This document shows positions 42,602-49,411 of a stretch of DNA of 64,000 nucleotides, piece by piece. The position numbers and the translations under genes were made by a program. The notes beneath the pieces are model-generated. The model worked only from the letters and a program-made list of their open reading frames with translations, was not told the origin of the DNA and searched no databases. The first letter of the stretch is position 1, and every line of letters begins with the position of its first letter. Origin of the DNA: Dendrophyllia cribrosa (lineage: Eukaryota > Cnidaria > Anthozoa > Scleractinia > Dendrophylliidae); contig JAJLRJ010000010.1 of NCBI GenBank assembly GCA_024195265.1, positions 13,250,754-13,314,753 of the forward strand. The letters are read 5' to 3'.

Positions 42602-43566
42602 GTGCCCGGCGGCACAACCATCAGCTCCTCACGAACGAAGCCTCGCTTAGGCCCGTCGTAGAAATAATAAACCACTGGCTCATTCGGCTTGGTTACAATC
42701 CTTTGTATTTGGTAGACCTTCAAAGACCAGATCGGGTCAGTCGCACGCCTCCCACCCCCTTCCAGTTCACCAGGCTGGTACAGATATCTCACACTCGCCC
42801 GTGGTGGGAGCTTTTTCTCCTTCTCCCCAACTGGCCTAGCATATGGTGTCGCAGGCTTGGCAGAAACGGCTTTCTCTTTGATTGCTTGAGCGGGCTTCTT
42901 GCCAGTGAGTCTTGTTACTTCATTGTTCAAGGCCGAGACAACATCTGGCAGTCTTTTGACCCATGCAGTCGACCGGCCAGAGGGCATATTCATTTCAACG
43001 GCATACTGATAACCAAACAACCTTTCAGCCAGGGTGCGATTGAATCTCTCCACAATTGCTTGGTCTCTGTGGATATCAACCCGTCCGCGACGAATGGTTG
43101 TTTTGTTGTTTTCCATTATCTTAGTCACAGCCCCCATAAACTCTTTCCCAGGGTCAACTTGCAAGAGTTGCGGCCATTTCAAAGGCCCACGTCTGTAAAT
43201 CCGTGCAAAAGCCCTTGAGACTTCTTCAGACTCTTTCGAAGTCAGAGGCTCTGCTGCTTTGTATCGGCTAGCCACATCCACAAGGGTTAATGCGTATTTG
43301 TAAACCTTTCTCCCGTGTGGAAGTTTGTCGTGGGGTAGGAAGAGAAGATCTGCTTGATGCACTGCATTGGGTGATGAGACATCAAACTTGGGTCGAGGTA
43401 TATGGCGTGGTGCTGGGAGGTAAACTTGCCAAAGGGCTTGTTTGACCAGCCATTTCTTTGCGACATCATCAGAGACCTTGGCCGCTGCTTCTAGCTTTTT
43501 GACAGCGGCAAGCCCTTTCCAATACCCTTTCGGACTGTAATAGATCTTAGAGAGTTTCGTCTCCAT
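42577..43566 (-). CDS. Polinton retroviral-type integrase, 329 aa
   Basis: I choose the ATG at 43566 because TATATACCCC sits directly before it. The longer open frame upstream overlaps the next gene in a different frame and reads as nonsense. The core shows the rve triad D73 (QADLLFL), D138 (QVDPGKEF) and E173 (QAIVERFNRTL). The last ~60 residues (SLKVYQIQRIV, GFVREELMVV) form a small beta-rich tail. It integrates the excised or replicated element into the host, consistent with the 5-6-bp target duplication. It converges with polB and the two 3' ends overlap by 25 bases. The frame is intact. Confidence 0.9.
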   Translation of the reverse strand: METKLSKIYYSPKGYWKGLAAVKKLEAAAKVSDDVAKKWLVKQALWQVYLPAPRHIPRPKFDVSSPNAVHQADLLFLPHDKLPHGRKVYKYALTLVDVASRYKAAEPLTSKESEEVSRAFARIYRRGPLKWPQLLQVDPGKEFMGAVTKIMENNKTTIRRGRVDIHRDQAIVERFNRTLAERLFGYQYAVEMNMPSGRSTAWVKRLPDVVSALNNEVTRLTGKKPAQAIKEKAVSAKPATPYARPVGEKEKKLPPRASVRYLYQPGELEGGGRRATDPIWSLKVYQIQRIVTKPNEPVVYYFYDGPKRGFVREELMVVPPGTQLPPISL

Positions 43567-43577
43567 AGGGGTATATA
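43567..43577 (-). promoter_or_regulatory. Start-site box of the integrase gene
   Basis: Minus strand TATATACCCCT, immediately before the ATG. Confidence 0.6.
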
Positions 43578-43585
43578 ATATTTGT

Positions 43586-44023
43586 TTAAAGAAAGCGATA
43601 AGCTGCATACCCACCCGCAAGCAGGGTGCCTCCAATGAACGCAAGTTCGCCATTCTTCTGTTGTGGGCTGGGCTTGTAGAAGTCCGAGAAGACAGGCTCT
43701 TTGTTGTCTTTGATTTGTTTATCTGGTTGCGTTTGGTGCATCTGGTTATACAAGACCAGGGCTTGGTCGGTGGTTTGGAAGTTTTTGCTAGCTTGGTGTT
43801 CCTTCCGATCATTGGCTGCAATCCAGTCGAGGAGCTTGGTGCGGTCCTTCTGGTATTTGGCGTAAGCCGCTTGGTATTGTTCAAGGGCGTGGTCATGTCG
43901 GATTTTCTCATCCATTGCTGCCTTGCCGTTATCGCCAGACAGATATTTTGCGAGATAATTGCCGCCCGTGAAAGCGGCCGCATTGAGAACAGCGCCAAGA
44001 GCCATTATTGCAATCGAAGCCAT
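43586..44023 (-). CDS. Small membrane protein of the Polinton, 145 aa
   Basis: ATG at 44023, preceded by CATATGTATACACA. A hydrophobic N-terminus (IAIMALGAVLNAAAF) is followed by a charged, helical middle (HDHALEQYQAAYAKYQKDRTK) and a C-terminal membrane segment (LAFIGGTLLAGGYAAYRFL). No family recognised. It is the first of a run of small membrane-type genes (43.6-45.7 kb) that may supply an internal virion membrane or membrane-active factors; this is inference from composition only. Confidence 0.65.
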   Translation of the reverse strand: MASIAIMALGAVLNAAAFTGGNYLAKYLSGDNGKAAMDEKIRHDHALEQYQAAYAKYQKDRTKLLDWIAANDRKEHQASKNFQTTDQALVLYNQMHQTQPDKQIKDNKEPVFSDFYKPSPQQKNGELAFIGGTLLAGGYAAYRFL

Positions 44024-44026
44024 TGT

Positions 44027-44037
44027 GTATACATATG
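44027..44037 (-). promoter_or_regulatory. Start-site box CATATGTATAC
   Basis: Four bases before the ATG at 44023 and within the 17-base gap to the previous stop. Confidence 0.6.
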
Positions 44038-44040
44038 GTT

Positions 44041-44262
44041 TTACAAGTTGTCTGGGAGGATTTTCTGGTCCTCGAGATATTTCTTCAGCGCGATGGTGCC
44101 GGCCATGACCGCTGTGAACTTGACGTAATTCATTAAGCTTGCACTGGGGTCGGCGGTTAAGTTCTCTTTGATGGTCTTTTTACCAATCCAACCAATACCA
44201 GCGACAAGGCCAGTGATTGTTGCGGCGTCGAGGATAGACTTCACAAGCTTGTTGTCAGACAT
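44041..44262 (-). CDS. Small membrane protein of the Polinton, 73 aa
   Basis: ATG at 44262 (MSDNKLVKSIL). The box CATATGTATACC lies about 11 bases upstream, which decides this start over the longer open frame. Two likely membrane helices: ITGLVAGIGWIG and FTAVMAGTIAL. Ends 17 bases before the next gene's ATG. Unknown function. Confidence 0.6.
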   Translation of the reverse strand: MSDNKLVKSILDAATITGLVAGIGWIGKKTIKENLTADPSASLMNYVKFTAVMAGTIALKKYLEDQKILPDNL

Positions 44263-44273
44263 GGTTTGTGTCC

Positions 44274-44285
44274 GGTATACATATG
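44274..44285 (-). promoter_or_regulatory. Start-site box CATATGTATACC
   Basis: Minus strand, upstream of the ATG at 44262. Confidence 0.6.
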
Positions 44286-44305
44286 ATTTTTTATTTTTAT
44301 GACTC

Positions 44306-44542
44306 TCAGACTCGACTTCCTCTCCCTCGACTTCGGGTTCGGTCTCGGGGCTCCTCGGCCTCTGACTCGGCCTCGGCCTCGGACTCACGCTCGGACTCAT
44401 ACACGTATACATACTCGGGCTCGTTGTGCCTGTTCATTGCCAATCTGTAAACTGTTTGAAAGGCTACCGCGTTAAATCCAAACCAAAGAAAAACCACGCC
44501 TCCGATTGCAGCAACATTCATCACCTCCTGGAAAGGATTCAT
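44306..44542 (-). CDS. Single-pass protein with Ser/Glu and Arg/Ser tail, 78 aa
   Basis: ATG at 44542, overlapping the TGA of the preceding gene (ATGA). One membrane segment (VAAIGGVVFLWFGFNAVAF) is followed by a highly charged tail of SE/AE repeats and then RDRTRSRGRGSR. The tail is encoded by a simple GACTC/GGCCTC-type repeat, which explains long antisense frames. Unknown function. Confidence 0.55.
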   Translation of the reverse strand: MNPFQEVMNVAAIGGVVFLWFGFNAVAFQTVYRLAMNRHNEPEYVYVYESERESEAEAESEAEEPRDRTRSRGRGSRV

Positions 44543-45057
44543 GGTGCAGTATATATATGTTTTTTATTCCAATTTTTAATTCCTTGTCTTATCGGAATTC
44601 GAGATGGGGGTGTTGCTGGTTGTGTTGCTGGTGGGGTTGGCGTGGGGGCGTTTGCTGGTGTTGCTGGTGTGTTTGGTTTTCTCCCAAGCCTTTGCATTAT
44701 AGCTTCGCGCTGATAATAAACACCAGCAGCAGAGACAATCAACCCACCAATCCCCAGAATATAAACGATTGAGTTGCTGTTGCTGTCACTTGTTGTGTCA
44801 CTTGTTGTGCCACTTGTTGTTTCACTTGTTGTGCCACTTGTTGAGGGTGCAGGTTTTTGTGCTTCGACCTTTTTCTTTGCTTCCCGGACCATGCGGTTTC
44901 GTTCTGCTAACCTTTTGCCAGAAGCAACACGGCCGGGGTTCTTTTCTGTTGCAGGCTTTGTTTTTGGAGCCTCAGAGGTAACCCGTGCAGGTGTTGGAGT
45001 TGGAGTTGGAGTTGGAGTTGGAGTTTCTTCAGGTATCGTCTCGAGTGGTGTGGCCAT
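44539..45057 (-). CDS. Pro/Thr-rich single-pass protein, 172 aa
   Basis: ATG at 45057, with CATATATACAG directly upstream. PT repeats at the N-terminus (TPTPTPTPTP), a basic segment (GKRLAERNRMVREAKKK), a TSGTTSETTSGTTSDTTS tract, one membrane helix (IVYILGIGGLIVSAAGVYY), then another PT/PA-rich tail. Its stop overlaps the start of the next gene. Low-complexity, mucin-like composition suggests an exposed or spacer role. No family recognised. Confidence 0.6.
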   Translation of the reverse strand: MATPLETIPEETPTPTPTPTPTPARVTSEAPKTKPATEKNPGRVASGKRLAERNRMVREAKKKVEAQKPAPSTSGTTSETTSGTTSDTTSDSNSNSIVYILGIGGLIVSAAGVYYQREAIMQRLGRKPNTPATPANAPTPTPPATQPATPPSRIPIRQGIKNWNKKHIYTAP

Positions 45058-45060
45058 CCT

Positions 45061-45069
45061 GTATATATG
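45061..45069 (-). promoter_or_regulatory. Start-site box CATATATAC
   Basis: Minus strand, four bases before the ATG at 45057. AATAAA (AAAAAATAAAACTC) lies just upstream of the box, after the previous gene. Confidence 0.6.
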
Positions 45070-45127
45070 TGAGTTTTATTTTTTTGCAAGAGGTGCCAGG
45101 TTGCTGACAGGTTGCTGCCAGGTTTCT

Positions 45128-45742
45128 TCAAGGTTGCTGCGAGGTCACCCCAGGTCCCAACCCAACTTCATCAAGTCCCTCAAGTGGATAGCCTTCACTG
45201 TCCCTGGTTGGATGTGTGGGTTGGGGCTGGGGTTCCAATTCTATCAAATCAGGCTCTCGTTCAAACTTGATGTGTTTTGTTGTGATGAGAGCAGCATTGG
45301 CAATCGCCAGCCATCGTCCGCATCGCACGGCAATAGCTCCAGCAAGATTTGACAGCTCCTGGTTGATGATGTAGTCGTTCTTGAGTTCTTTCTGCAATTC
45401 CGCCACATCATCAACCGGGACCACCATGCCAACGCCTTTGGATATTAGCATGATGCCAGAATCAACTAGGGATTTGGTTGTCTTGTTGCCAACGTAGGCC
45501 TCGTACCGTTTGCAGTACTTGTCAACGTCCTTGTCTGACAACCGCTTGACATGATCATGTGTGAGCTGCACACCGATAGCTTCTTTGGCCTTGCCAGTTG
45601 AAACAAGGATTGCCAGCTTCTCACGTTTGGCAGGAATGTCATTGTCACCAACTAACCCTGTGGGAGGTGCGGCACCAGGGGTGGCCTCCAGCATCTGCAT
45701 TACTTCGTCAAAAACGACCTGGTCTTCAGCTGCTTGTGCCAT
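45128..45742 (-). CDS. Conserved Polinton protein of unknown function, 204 aa
   Basis: ATG at 45742 (MAQAAEDQVVFDEV), with CATATGTATACCC directly upstream; the open frame starts earlier, but the box decides. Mostly helical and soluble: LTHDHVKRLSDKDVDKYCKRY, TTKSLVDSGIMLISKGVGMV and a hydrophobic patch LAIANAALITT. Acidic, proline-rich C-terminus. I recall similar proteins from other cnidarian elements but know of no function. The intact frame and packing argue for a real gene, possibly structural. Confidence 0.6.
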   Translation of the reverse strand: MAQAAEDQVVFDEVMQMLEATPGAAPPTGLVGDNDIPAKREKLAILVSTGKAKEAIGVQLTHDHVKRLSDKDVDKYCKRYEAYVGNKTTKSLVDSGIMLISKGVGMVVPVDDVAELQKELKNDYIINQELSNLAGAIAVRCGRWLAIANAALITTKHIKFEREPDLIELEPQPQPTHPTRDSEGYPLEGLDEVGLGPGVTSQQP

Positions 45743-45744
45743 CA

Positions 45745-45757
45745 GGGTATACATATG
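45745..45757 (-). promoter_or_regulatory. Start-site box CATATGTATACCC
   Basis: Two bases before the ATG at 45742; the gap to the previous stop is 22 bases and also holds AAAATAAA. Confidence 0.65.
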
Positions 45758-45764
45758 TGTTTTT

Positions 45765-46004
45765 TTATTTTTCAATAATTCTCTTGATGTCTGGCAAAAG
45801 GGTTTCAATCTCTCTTACCACCCCCGCCATGGTGTCTGGCATAGAATTCAACCGCAAGGGATATCTGTTAAGAAGCATGAGGCGCAGATCTTCCTTACCA
45901 GCGGCTTTGATAATTTTGTTTTGCGCCTCAAGTGTTTGGTTGCGCAATTCATCCAAAAGCTGTGAAAGCACACACAGTTTGTGTAGACTTGTTGGCGCAT
46001 TCAT
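45765..46004 (-). CDS. Small helical Polinton protein, 79 aa
   Basis: ATG at 46004, directly after CATATATACC. All-helical composition (LDELRNQTLEAQNKIIKAAG, VREIETLLPDIKRIIEK). Its start is 15 bases from the stop of the ATPase gene, and that whole gap is the promoter box. No family recognised. Confidence 0.55.
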   Translation of the reverse strand: MNAPTSLHKLCVLSQLLDELRNQTLEAQNKIIKAAGKEDLRLMLLNRYPLRLNSMPDTMAGVVREIETLLPDIKRIIEK

Positions 46005-46014
46005 GGTATATATG
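46005..46014 (-). promoter_or_regulatory. Start-site box CATATATACC abutting ATG
   Basis: Minus strand, zero spacing to the ATG at 46004. Confidence 0.65.
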
Positions 46015-46019
46015 TGTGT

Positions 46020-46619
46020 TTAAATCTTGTACTCAATTCCATACGGGTGTCTCAGAGAGAAAACCAGGTGGGAGAACTTGCGGGATTTGAGCCTTGTGAT
46101 AAACTCTTTGTACTCCTCATGGGAGAGCTCGCCGGCATAATCTTCGAATATGGCTTTGGTTGTCTTGCTAGATGGCGTGTCAAAGAGCACGATCGCTGCA
46201 ATATTATCACGATATGGCTTGGCAATGCTGGTTATCTGCTGGGTCAAGACCCACACGGATATGCCGTCATGCCTTGCGCTGAACCCAAGATTGACCAGCT
46301 GGCCCGTGCGGCCTTTGACATCTTTGGAGGCGGCGCAGTCATCGAGAATGAATAAAGTGTTGGTGGATGTGAAAAAGAAGCTCGCCAGCGTCAGCCAGTC
46401 TTCGATCTCGTGCTGTTGGCAGACAATCACGAAGATGTGCGGATCGCGATCCACGAAGCCATCGTATGTCTTGTTCTTAACAAATGTGGGGCAGAATAAA
46501 ACGATGTAATCAAAACAACCCCTAAAGGGACCTCGCAGTTGGGAGAGAAGATACTGTGTCTTGCCAGAGTTAGTGGGGCCCACGATTAGTGCATTGAATG
46601 GCAGCTTTCTTGGGTCCAT
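46020..46619 (-). CDS. FtsK/A32-like genome packaging ATPase, 199 aa
   Basis: I choose the ATG at 46619 (MDPRKLPFNALIVG), since the three codons before it start with GTG. The P-loop is GPTNSGKT (residues 14-21) and Walker B is LFILDD (~89-94). The sensor-like VWVLTQQ (~125) and the length fit the A32-type packaging ATPases of Polintons, virophages and large DNA viruses. It would pump the genome into the capsid. Intact. The preceding 64-codon gene overlaps its first 50 bases. Its box (CTAATATAGG) is weaker than most. Confidence 0.88.
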   Translation of the reverse strand: MDPRKLPFNALIVGPTNSGKTQYLLSQLRGPFRGCFDYIVLFCPTFVKNKTYDGFVDRDPHIFVIVCQQHEIEDWLTLASFFFTSTNTLFILDDCAASKDVKGRTGQLVNLGFSARHDGISVWVLTQQITSIAKPYRDNIAAIVLFDTPSSKTTKAIFEDYAGELSHEEYKEFITRLKSRKFSHLVFSLRHPYGIEYKI

Positions 46620-46764
46620 ACCCAACACCTATATTAGTTGGTTTGCAAACTGGCGGGGAGGGGGCCTTTGCCAGAAGTCTTTGTATTTCATTGTGTGATA
46701 ATGGTCTGGTGGATGGCAGGGGAGCCGGCTTAGCATAGAAGTTGATCTTGTTTCTTGTGGCCAT
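46570..46764 (-). CDS. Small Polinton protein overlapping the ATPase gene, 64 aa
   Basis: ATG at 46764, directly preceded by CTAATATACC, which is the main argument that it is real. Basic and proline-rich (KPAPLPSTRPLSHNEIQRLL). It lies between the capsid candidate and the ATPase, a position where small virion proteins sit in related elements. Unknown function. Confidence 0.5.
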   Translation of the reverse strand: MATRNKINFYAKPAPLPSTRPLSHNEIQRLLAKAPSPPVCKPTNIGVGYGPKKAAIQCTNRGPH

Positions 46765-46774
46765 GGTATATTAG
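46765..46774 (-). promoter_or_regulatory. Start-site box CTAATATACC
   Basis: Zero spacing to the ATG at 46764; only 6 bases separate this ATG from the stop of the 416-aa gene. Confidence 0.6.
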
Positions 46775-48021
46775 TACTGTACAGATTCCAGCTGTCTGTC
46801 CATGATGCTCATCTGTGCGTCTGAGAGGGTGAAGATGTGGCAGAGTGCGTTCCCCGACCCTGTACCGTTTCGTTCGATCTCTAGTTGCACGCCATCTTGT
46901 GTGTTGACGAGCCGTTGGCCGCCGCCGTGCAGGGATGTGTCAGCCATGGTCCGCAGGTCAATCCAGAGGCCAAACTTGTTGCCTGTGAGATATTTGGTCA
47001 AGTTCATGTTAGGCCTGCCGTCCGTGTGTGGGGTAAAATGCCGGGTTAACTCTCTCCACATGTCTGTACCACTGATGCCCTCATTGTAAAGCCTGTTTGG
47101 AACACCGTTGACTGTGACCTTCACTTTGGTGATGTCGGGATTGAAATAGTTCTCAGAGTCCCTGGCACCAGCCGTGTAGGGGTTGATGAACAGCAAGAGG
47201 ATGCCCTTGAGAGACCGGCGCTGTGGGTTAACCCGAAGATTCAGCCGAGTGTCACCACTTTTTGAGAATGGATGCACCCGATCTCGCATTACCAGGTCAT
47301 AGGCGAACCCCTTGCTACTAGTGTAAGTGCTTGTTGCTTCGTCGGCCAGCCCCTTACTTCTGATAGTCTCATACTCCAGCCGGATGTTTTCCAACTTGTA
47401 CACGAGCTTGCTTGTGTCTGAGCCTCGGACAACTTGGTTTGCGGGGGCGAGGGTTAGTTCGAAGACCAGATCACTGTACAGTGCTTGAGGATATATAACA
47501 CCGTGGTCAGTTAAGATTTGGTGATCCAGCTTGATGTGATACTTATTCTTGAATATTGTCTCAAGCTTGTTCTCTGCATCCACACCTGAGCTCTTTTTGT
47601 CGCCAGCACCAGAGCGGATCTTGCACAAATCCACACTCTGGATGCCATCCATAAGCATGTTGTCCCGCTCATCGGTTGATTTGAATAAGTCTTCGAAGAT
47701 CTTGTAGATGTCGTACCCAACCGTGTCCTGGACAGTGGTGGCTGCAAACTTTACAACGAGCCTGTCCACCAGGGCCCGAGAAACATTTTGCACGAGATAG
47801 TTGTTTGCATGACCGCCGGCTAGGCTGATGTTGAATACCAGAGCAAGTGAGCCGGACACAATGACATCGTGCTCGCCAAGCTTGGGCACAGAGACATAAA
47901 GTGTCTCGCCGGGGTTGGCCGCAGTTGGGTTAAATGTGATGCGCTTGACGGTTCGCTCTGCTTTCATGGCGCCCAGTATCTTTTCACTGTGTGATGGGAG
48001 TTGGTTCGGCTGCACAGCCAT
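46771..48021 (-). CDS. Candidate major capsid protein (double jelly-roll), 416 aa
   Basis: ATG at 48021, directly after ATATATACCC. Beta-rich throughout without membrane segments: YVSVPKLGEHDVIVSGSLAL near the N-terminus, ALYSDLVFELTLAPANQVV mid-protein, and LLLFINPYTAGARDSENYFN with ITKVKVTVNGVPNRLYN near the C-terminus. The length (416) is within the double jelly-roll range, the protein is soluble, and it neighbours the ATPase. The alternative capsid candidate is the 608-aa gene at 49412. I favour this one because the other ends in a membrane anchor. Fold prediction would decide. The frame is intact. Confidence 0.6.
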   Translation of the reverse strand: MAVQPNQLPSHSEKILGAMKAERTVKRITFNPTAANPGETLYVSVPKLGEHDVIVSGSLALVFNISLAGGHANNYLVQNVSRALVDRLVVKFAATTVQDTVGYDIYKIFEDLFKSTDERDNMLMDGIQSVDLCKIRSGAGDKKSSGVDAENKLETIFKNKYHIKLDHQILTDHGVIYPQALYSDLVFELTLAPANQVVRGSDTSKLVYKLENIRLEYETIRSKGLADEATSTYTSSKGFAYDLVMRDRVHPFSKSGDTRLNLRVNPQRRSLKGILLLFINPYTAGARDSENYFNPDITKVKVTVNGVPNRLYNEGISGTDMWRELTRHFTPHTDGRPNMNLTKYLTGNKFGLWIDLRTMADTSLHGGGQRLVNTQDGVQLEIERNGTGSGNALCHIFTLSDAQMSIMDRQLESVQY

Positions 48022-48031
48022 GGGTATATAT
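48022..48031 (-). promoter_or_regulatory. Start-site box ATATATACCC
   Basis: Abuts the ATG at 48021. With the box at 48051-48061 it makes a 43-base divergent promoter between two genes. Confidence 0.65.
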
Positions 48032-48050
48032 TTCTGTTTTTAAAATTATA

Positions 48051-48061
48051 TTTATATACCC
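48051..48061 (+). promoter_or_regulatory. Start-site box TTTATATACCC
   Basis: Three bases before the ATG at 48065. Confidence 0.65.
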
Positions 48062-48064
48062 ACG

Positions 48065-49405
48065 ATGGCTGAAGGCGGATATGATATACCTGGTGATAAT
48101 GAGAATCCTTGGGTTGACTGGAACATAGACCACGATGATGACGACGAACAAGAAGTTGACACAACAACACCCTTTCAACCAGGCGGCACATCCACTCCAT
48201 ACCATGGCGGTGAGCAGCATGAAATGCATACAATGCCTCACGAACAAAGTGGGTTAGTTCCTGACATCCCTAATCTTAGTGACTTCACACATGAAGAAGA
48301 CAAACAAAAAATGGTTGATAAAGCTAAGGCCTGGATAAGAAGGCACTTTCCAAAAGTAGCCTACGACAAATTAGGACCAATTGATTTTGGTAAAAAACCA
48401 GCAAATTCTGGCAAAATAGTTTCCTTTGGGCCAAAGGGCGGCGACAAGTTCAAAACATCCCTTGGCCCAAGCGCTGAAGAGCTTGTCTCTGAAGAAAATG
48501 CATCAATAAGGGAAGAAAGTCAAAGATTGAAGGAGACAGCAAAACAACTGAAGGAGGATGAAAGGGCTGCTGTGGAAAAACAACAAGCAGCAAATGAGGT
48601 GCAAAACCTCAGAAACAAAATTGAGCAAACTCACGCGAGGAGGGAGGCTCTGGAGCAGGAACACGGTTCAATCGTTGAAAATCAAGCCGAGATAGACCGC
48701 CTAAAACTGCTGGAAAAGAATCTTCAACGAGATCTTGAAAACCAGAAAAAAGAATTAGGGGCCCTGCAAAAAATACAAAAACGAACAGACAAAGAACGCG
48801 CCCAAGTACAGGCAAAGGTTGACAAAGCCAGAACACGCCTTTCTGCTATGGTGAAGGAAAGAAATGAAGTTGAAGCAGGGCTAAACTCAACTAAACCTCT
48901 TGATGAGTTAAACGAAAGAGAAGCCGAGCTTGAACGACAGAACGCTGAAGACAAGCGCGTGATAGAGGATGAGAACACTTCTCCCTCTTAAAGAGAAGCA
49001 GCGGAAGCCCGGGTTGCTGAGCGAGAAGAAGAGCTGGCAAGGCTCCGACCACAGGTTGAGGTGCGTGAACAAGCCCTGTCTTTGAGAGAGCGGGTCAGAG
49101 AAATCTTCAAGAAATACGGATGGACCCTGCAAGCTATTGTTCTGGCAGCTGGCATCACCATCAGCGCTGTGGTACTCGCCACCTTGAACGGCCTGGCAAA
49201 GGCCACAAAGGCTATTGGCAATGGGCTTAAAGAGCTTGGCAAAAAGGCAGCCAGCGCCTTGCCTGGCCTCATTGGCTCAATTGTGAGCTTCATCTTCAAA
49301 GCGGCTGGGTCGGTCATCTCCTTTCTGGGCGAACACGCCTGGCTGCTCATCCTTGCCGTGGTGGCCTTCCTTGTTGAAAGGATCACCAAGCGTTCGAAGT
49401 CTTGA
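48065..49405 (+). pseudogene. Coiled-coil membrane protein of the Polinton, split by an in-frame TAA
   Basis: The ATG at 48065 opens an acidic head (DHDDDDEQE), a short folded region (AKAWIRRHFPKVAYDKL) and a ~170-residue coiled coil rich in E/K/Q. A TAA at 48989-48991 breaks the frame. The same frame resumes with REAAEARVAEREEELARL, more coiled coil and two or three membrane segments (LQAIVLAAGITISAVVLATL; LPGLIGSIVSFIFKAAGSV; WLLILAVVAFLVERI), ending at 49405. Continuity of coiled coil and frame across the stop shows a single gene of about 446 codons. The design, a long stalk on a membrane anchor, suggests a virion or membrane-linking role; this is inference. Confidence 0.75.
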
Positions 49406-49411
49406 ACACAC

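Noticed and set aside
43586..43998. A ~140-codon N-terminal extension of the integrase frame
   Set aside because: It overlaps the 145-aa gene in another frame, has low-quality composition, and the start-site box points to the ATG at 43566.
44774..45352. Plus-strand frame of ~190 codons (LLSLVVSLVVPLVV...)
   Set aside because: Antisense shadow of the TSGTTS and PT repeats of the minus-strand gene; no box, no domain.
45561..46023. Two overlapping plus-strand frames of 134 and 141 codons
   Set aside because: Antisense to the 204-aa and 79-aa genes, which have boxes and good packing.
48609..49132. Antisense frames over the coiled-coil gene
   Set aside because: Shadows caused by its E/K/Q-rich codons.
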